Assembly: GCA_945833995.1 (NCBI GenBank)
Contig: CAMAGM010000013.1
Span: 1 to 33,515 of the forward strand
DNA from: an uncultured Prevotella sp.
GTDB taxonomy: Bacteria > Bacteroidota > Bacteroidia > Bacteroidales > Bacteroidaceae
Direction: 5' to 3'
Length of the DNA stretch: 33,515 nucleotides
Shown: positions 31,540-33,515 of the stretch, piece after piece
Numbering within the stretch: the stretch's first letter is position 1
Layout of the letters: each line of letters opens with the position of its first letter
Made by a program: the position numbers and the translations under genes
The notes under the pieces: model-generated
The model's database searches: none
Seen by the model: the letters and a program-made list of their open reading frames with translations, nothing else
What the model was told of the DNA's origin: nothing

Positions 31540-32574
31540 TTAAATCATTTGCGGTAAAAAGCTGGAGATTATCAATACTACTATACCTACTATCAGCACG
31601 GCGATGGTCTTTCGCGAGCAGCCTTTCCATTCGTTCAGTATTATGCCCCACACGTTGGAGAACACCACGTTGAGTGCCATGAGGATGCAGAACGAGAGGG
31701 TCATAAGCGTTGGCGACTCAGTAAGGAAGCCCTTGCCGAGCGACAGACCGAAGAACTGACTGTACCACAGTGCGCCTGCCAAGAGGCAGAACAGTGCGTT
31801 GTTGCCCCATACCGCCGACTTGCCGTAGTCGCCCCATGTGCCGTTCTTGCTGTTCTGATAGAAGCAATAGATGGCGTTGGTTAGGAAACCGCCGAAGGTC
31901 ACGAGCATTGTTGCCGGCAGTGTCTTGTACATGTCGGGTGTAAGGTCGCCGAAGTTGATGTCGGCACCGAATGCCAAGCCCACGTTGAAGCAGCCGCTCA
32001 TCAGTCCTGCAAGCAGTGCTATCGCCAAGCCCTTGGGGAAGTTGAAGTCCTTCACTGCCGCCATCTTCTCCTCCTCGGAGAGCGACGATGCCTTCATACT
32101 TCCCGCCAGACCTATGATGCCTATGCCCACGAGTGTCACCACCACGCCAGTTATCACCGAGAACGTCAGCGCCGACAGTGCGTCCTGCTCAGGGAAGAAG
32201 ATGTCCAACAGCACTGGACCCATTATCGTGCCAAGTCCTGCGCAGGTGCCGAGGGCAATGCTCTGTCCGAGAGCCACGCCAAGGTAGCGCATCGACAGGC
32301 CGAAGGTCAGTCCGCCCACGCCCCACAGTACGCCAAACACCATAGCCATAATGATGTTGAAGGCGTTGTCGGCTGTGAATAGGTCGAAGAGCGAGTGTCC
32401 TGCGGGCACTGCGAGCAGTGCTCCCAATAGTGGCAATAGCAGCCATGCGAACACTCCCTGCACTATCCAGTAGCTCTCCCAGCTCCAGTCCTTTATCTTG
32501 TTGATTGGAACATAGCAACTGCTTTGGCAGAAAGCTCCGATGGCTATTATGATAAGTCCTATTATTATCTCCAT
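31540..32574 (-). CDS. rhaT: L-rhamnose/H+ symporter
   Basis: Imports L-rhamnose across the inner membrane. The 344-residue protein has about ten hydrophobic segments typical of the RhaT family (drug/metabolite transporter superfamily). Recognisable stretches are GAFCQSSCYVPINKIKDWSWESYW near the N-terminus, MVFGVLWGVGGLTFGLSMRYLGVALGQS and LGTIMGPVLL. It begins 21 bases after rhaA, in the same operon. The stop lies next to the heptad repeat element. Confidence 0.95.
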   Translation of the reverse strand: MEIIIGLIIIAIGAFCQSSCYVPINKIKDWSWESYWIVQGVFAWLLLPLLGALLAVPAGHSLFDLFTADNAFNIIMAMVFGVLWGVGGLTFGLSMRYLGVALGQSIALGTCAGLGTIMGPVLLDIFFPEQDALSALTFSVITGVVVTLVGIGIIGLAGSMKASSLSEEEKMAAVKDFNFPKGLAIALLAGLMSGCFNVGLAFGADINFGDLTPDMYKTLPATMLVTFGGFLTNAIYCFYQNSKNGTWGDYGKSAVWGNNALFCLLAGALWYSQFFGLSLGKGFLTESPTLMTLSFCILMALNVVFSNVWGIILNEWKGCSRKTIAVLIVGIVVLIISSFLPQMI

Positions 32575-32595
32575 ATACGGTAGGGTCGAAAGGAA

Positions 32596-33515
32596 TTAAC
32601 GCTTCGAGATTACCTCAGCGGCATACTTGTCGATGTCGGCAATGAAGTTCTGTCCTACAGGCACGTTGTTGCGAACGCAGAACTCGTCGTACACGGCGTT
32701 CCATGGCATTGCCTTCTGCTCCTCCATGATGGCAAGCACCTTGTAGCCCTCGCCTGCCAGCTCCAGCTTGGAGATTGTATCGCGTGGCTCGAGCAGGGCG
32801 CGGAGCATGCACTTCTGTGCGGCGCGTGAGCCGATGACGTATGCGCCTATGCGGTTGATTGAGCCGTCGAAGAAGTCAAGACCGTAGTGTACGCGGTCGA
32901 GGGCGTTGGCGCGAACTATCTCGAAGAACAGCTCCTGTGTCTGGTCGTCCATGATGGTGACATGGTCTGAGTCCCAGCGAATAGGGCGGCTAACGTGGAG
33001 CATGAGCTCGTTAAGGAATGGCAGCACTGCGGAAACCTTGTCGGCTGGCGACTCCGTGGGGTGATAGTGTCCTGTGTCGATGGTCAGAATCTTGTTGTTC
33101 TGTGCAGCATAAGCGGTGTAGAAGTCGTGTGAGCCTACGGTGAATGACTCCAGACCTATGCCGAACACCTTGCCTTCGATGCAGTCCTTCATCATTGGCT
33201 GCTCCTTCTCGAATATCTCGTCGAGCGACTTCTTCAGTGTGTTGCGATAGAGGGCGTGGTTCACCGAAACGTCCTTGCAACCGTCGTGTACCCAGAGGTT
33301 CATGATGCAGGGGTCGTTCTGCGCCTCTCCCATTGCGTTGGCAATGTCGCGGCAGCGCTTGGTGTGCTCTACCCAGAACTTGCGAATGTCCTCATTGGGG
33401 TTTGCAAGGCTCAGGCTTCCGGACTTGGGGTGAGAGAAGCTTGACGAGTTGAAGTCGAGCTTCGTGTTGTTCTCCTTTGCCCAGTCTATCCATGACTGGA
33501 AGTACTCTACGGTCA
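32596..33515 (-). CDS. rhaA: L-rhamnose isomerase (5' end outside the window)
   Basis: Converts L-rhamnose to L-rhamnulose in the cytoplasm; metal-dependent barrel enzyme. The frame stays open from the stop at 32596 to the window edge, so the N-terminus is cut; about 305 of the usual ~415 residues are present. Family segments include LDFNSSSFSHPKSGSLSLA, NLWVHDGCKDVSVN, LTIDTGHYHPTESPADKVSA, PIRWDSDHVTIMDDQTQE and HYGLDFFDGSINRIGAYVIG, which contain the Glu/Asp/His metal and substrate ligands. The ATG at 33333 lies inside the protein and is not the start. A rhamnulokinase gene (rhaB) is expected beyond the edge, by analogy with other Bacteroidetes. Confidence 0.95.
   Translation of the reverse strand, partial: TVEYFQSWIDWAKENNTKLDFNSSSFSHPKSGSLSLANPNEDIRKFWVEHTKRCRDIANAMGEAQNDPCIMNLWVHDGCKDVSVNHALYRNTLKKSLDEIFEKEQPMMKDCIEGKVFGIGLESFTVGSHDFYTAYAAQNNKILTIDTGHYHPTESPADKVSAVLPFLNELMLHVSRPIRWDSDHVTIMDDQTQELFFEIVRANALDRVHYGLDFFDGSINRIGAYVIGSRAAQKCMLRALLEPRDTISKLELAGEGYKVLAIMEEQKAMPWNAVYDEFCVRNNVPVGQNFIADIDKYAAEVISKR

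Overview
The window reads as a chromosomal segment of a Bacteroidales bacterium, most likely Prevotellaceae (Prevotella/Segatella-like). Reasons: Bacteroidetes-type promoters (TTTG about 20 bp upstream of TAnnTTTG) at several gene starts, weak ribosome binding sites in A/T-rich leaders, a hybrid two-component system (HTCS) regulator, an ECF sigma/FecR pair, GH97/GH105/GH106 enzymes, and a DUF4834 protein beside the phosphatidylethanolamine genes. This is inference from content; no 16S or tRNA gene is present. I saw no insertion sequence, CRISPR array, tRNA or rRNA.

Layout. (1) 1-1893: an apparently decayed stretch, then an ATPase with a C-terminal nuclease-like domain on its own promoter. (2) 2029-4454: two secreted thioredoxin-fold proteins, probably one operon. 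(3) 4631-6444: an ECF sigma factor and its FecR-type anti-sigma factor, with no TonB-dependent receptor beside them. (4) 6609-11356: a 1335-residue HTCS regulator and an exported YhcH/YjgK/YiaL-family protein, separated by a long palindromic repeat. (5) 11477-14950: housekeeping genes: stand-alone AICAR formyltransferase, a 62-residue basic protein, YraN, biotin ligase and UMP kinase. (6) 15081-16889, minus strand: phosphatidylserine decarboxylase, phosphatidylserine synthase and DUF4834 (phosphatidylethanolamine synthesis). (7) 17027-23540: DNA polymerase III alpha, thioredoxin and a secreted S9 peptidase, diverging from the lipid operon. (8) 23574-33515, minus strand: GH106, GH105, GH28 and GH97 enzymes, then rhaA (cut by the window end), rhaT and rhaM.

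How the genes fit together. The right third is a rhamnogalacturonan/rhamnose block. The exported enzymes would remove rhamnose, unsaturated galacturonate, galacturonate and side-chain sugars from pectin fragments, while RhaT, RhaM and RhaA import, anomerise and isomerise the freed L-rhamnose. No SusC/SusD pair is in view.

The most unusual signal is intergenic. A roughly 91-bp palindromic element occurs twice, about 16 kb apart, in the same orientation relative to the transcript around it. Its A/T flank supplies the last codons (AAG AAT TAA) of both upstream genes. Separately, strictly seven-base repeats (GARTKAR-like) lie after several stop codons; two sites form large inverted repeats sharing a core, and one array encodes the C-terminal tail of the biotin ligase. 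A possible small antisense RNA lies between the GH106 gene and rhaM. I did not find a clearly new defence or metabolic system.
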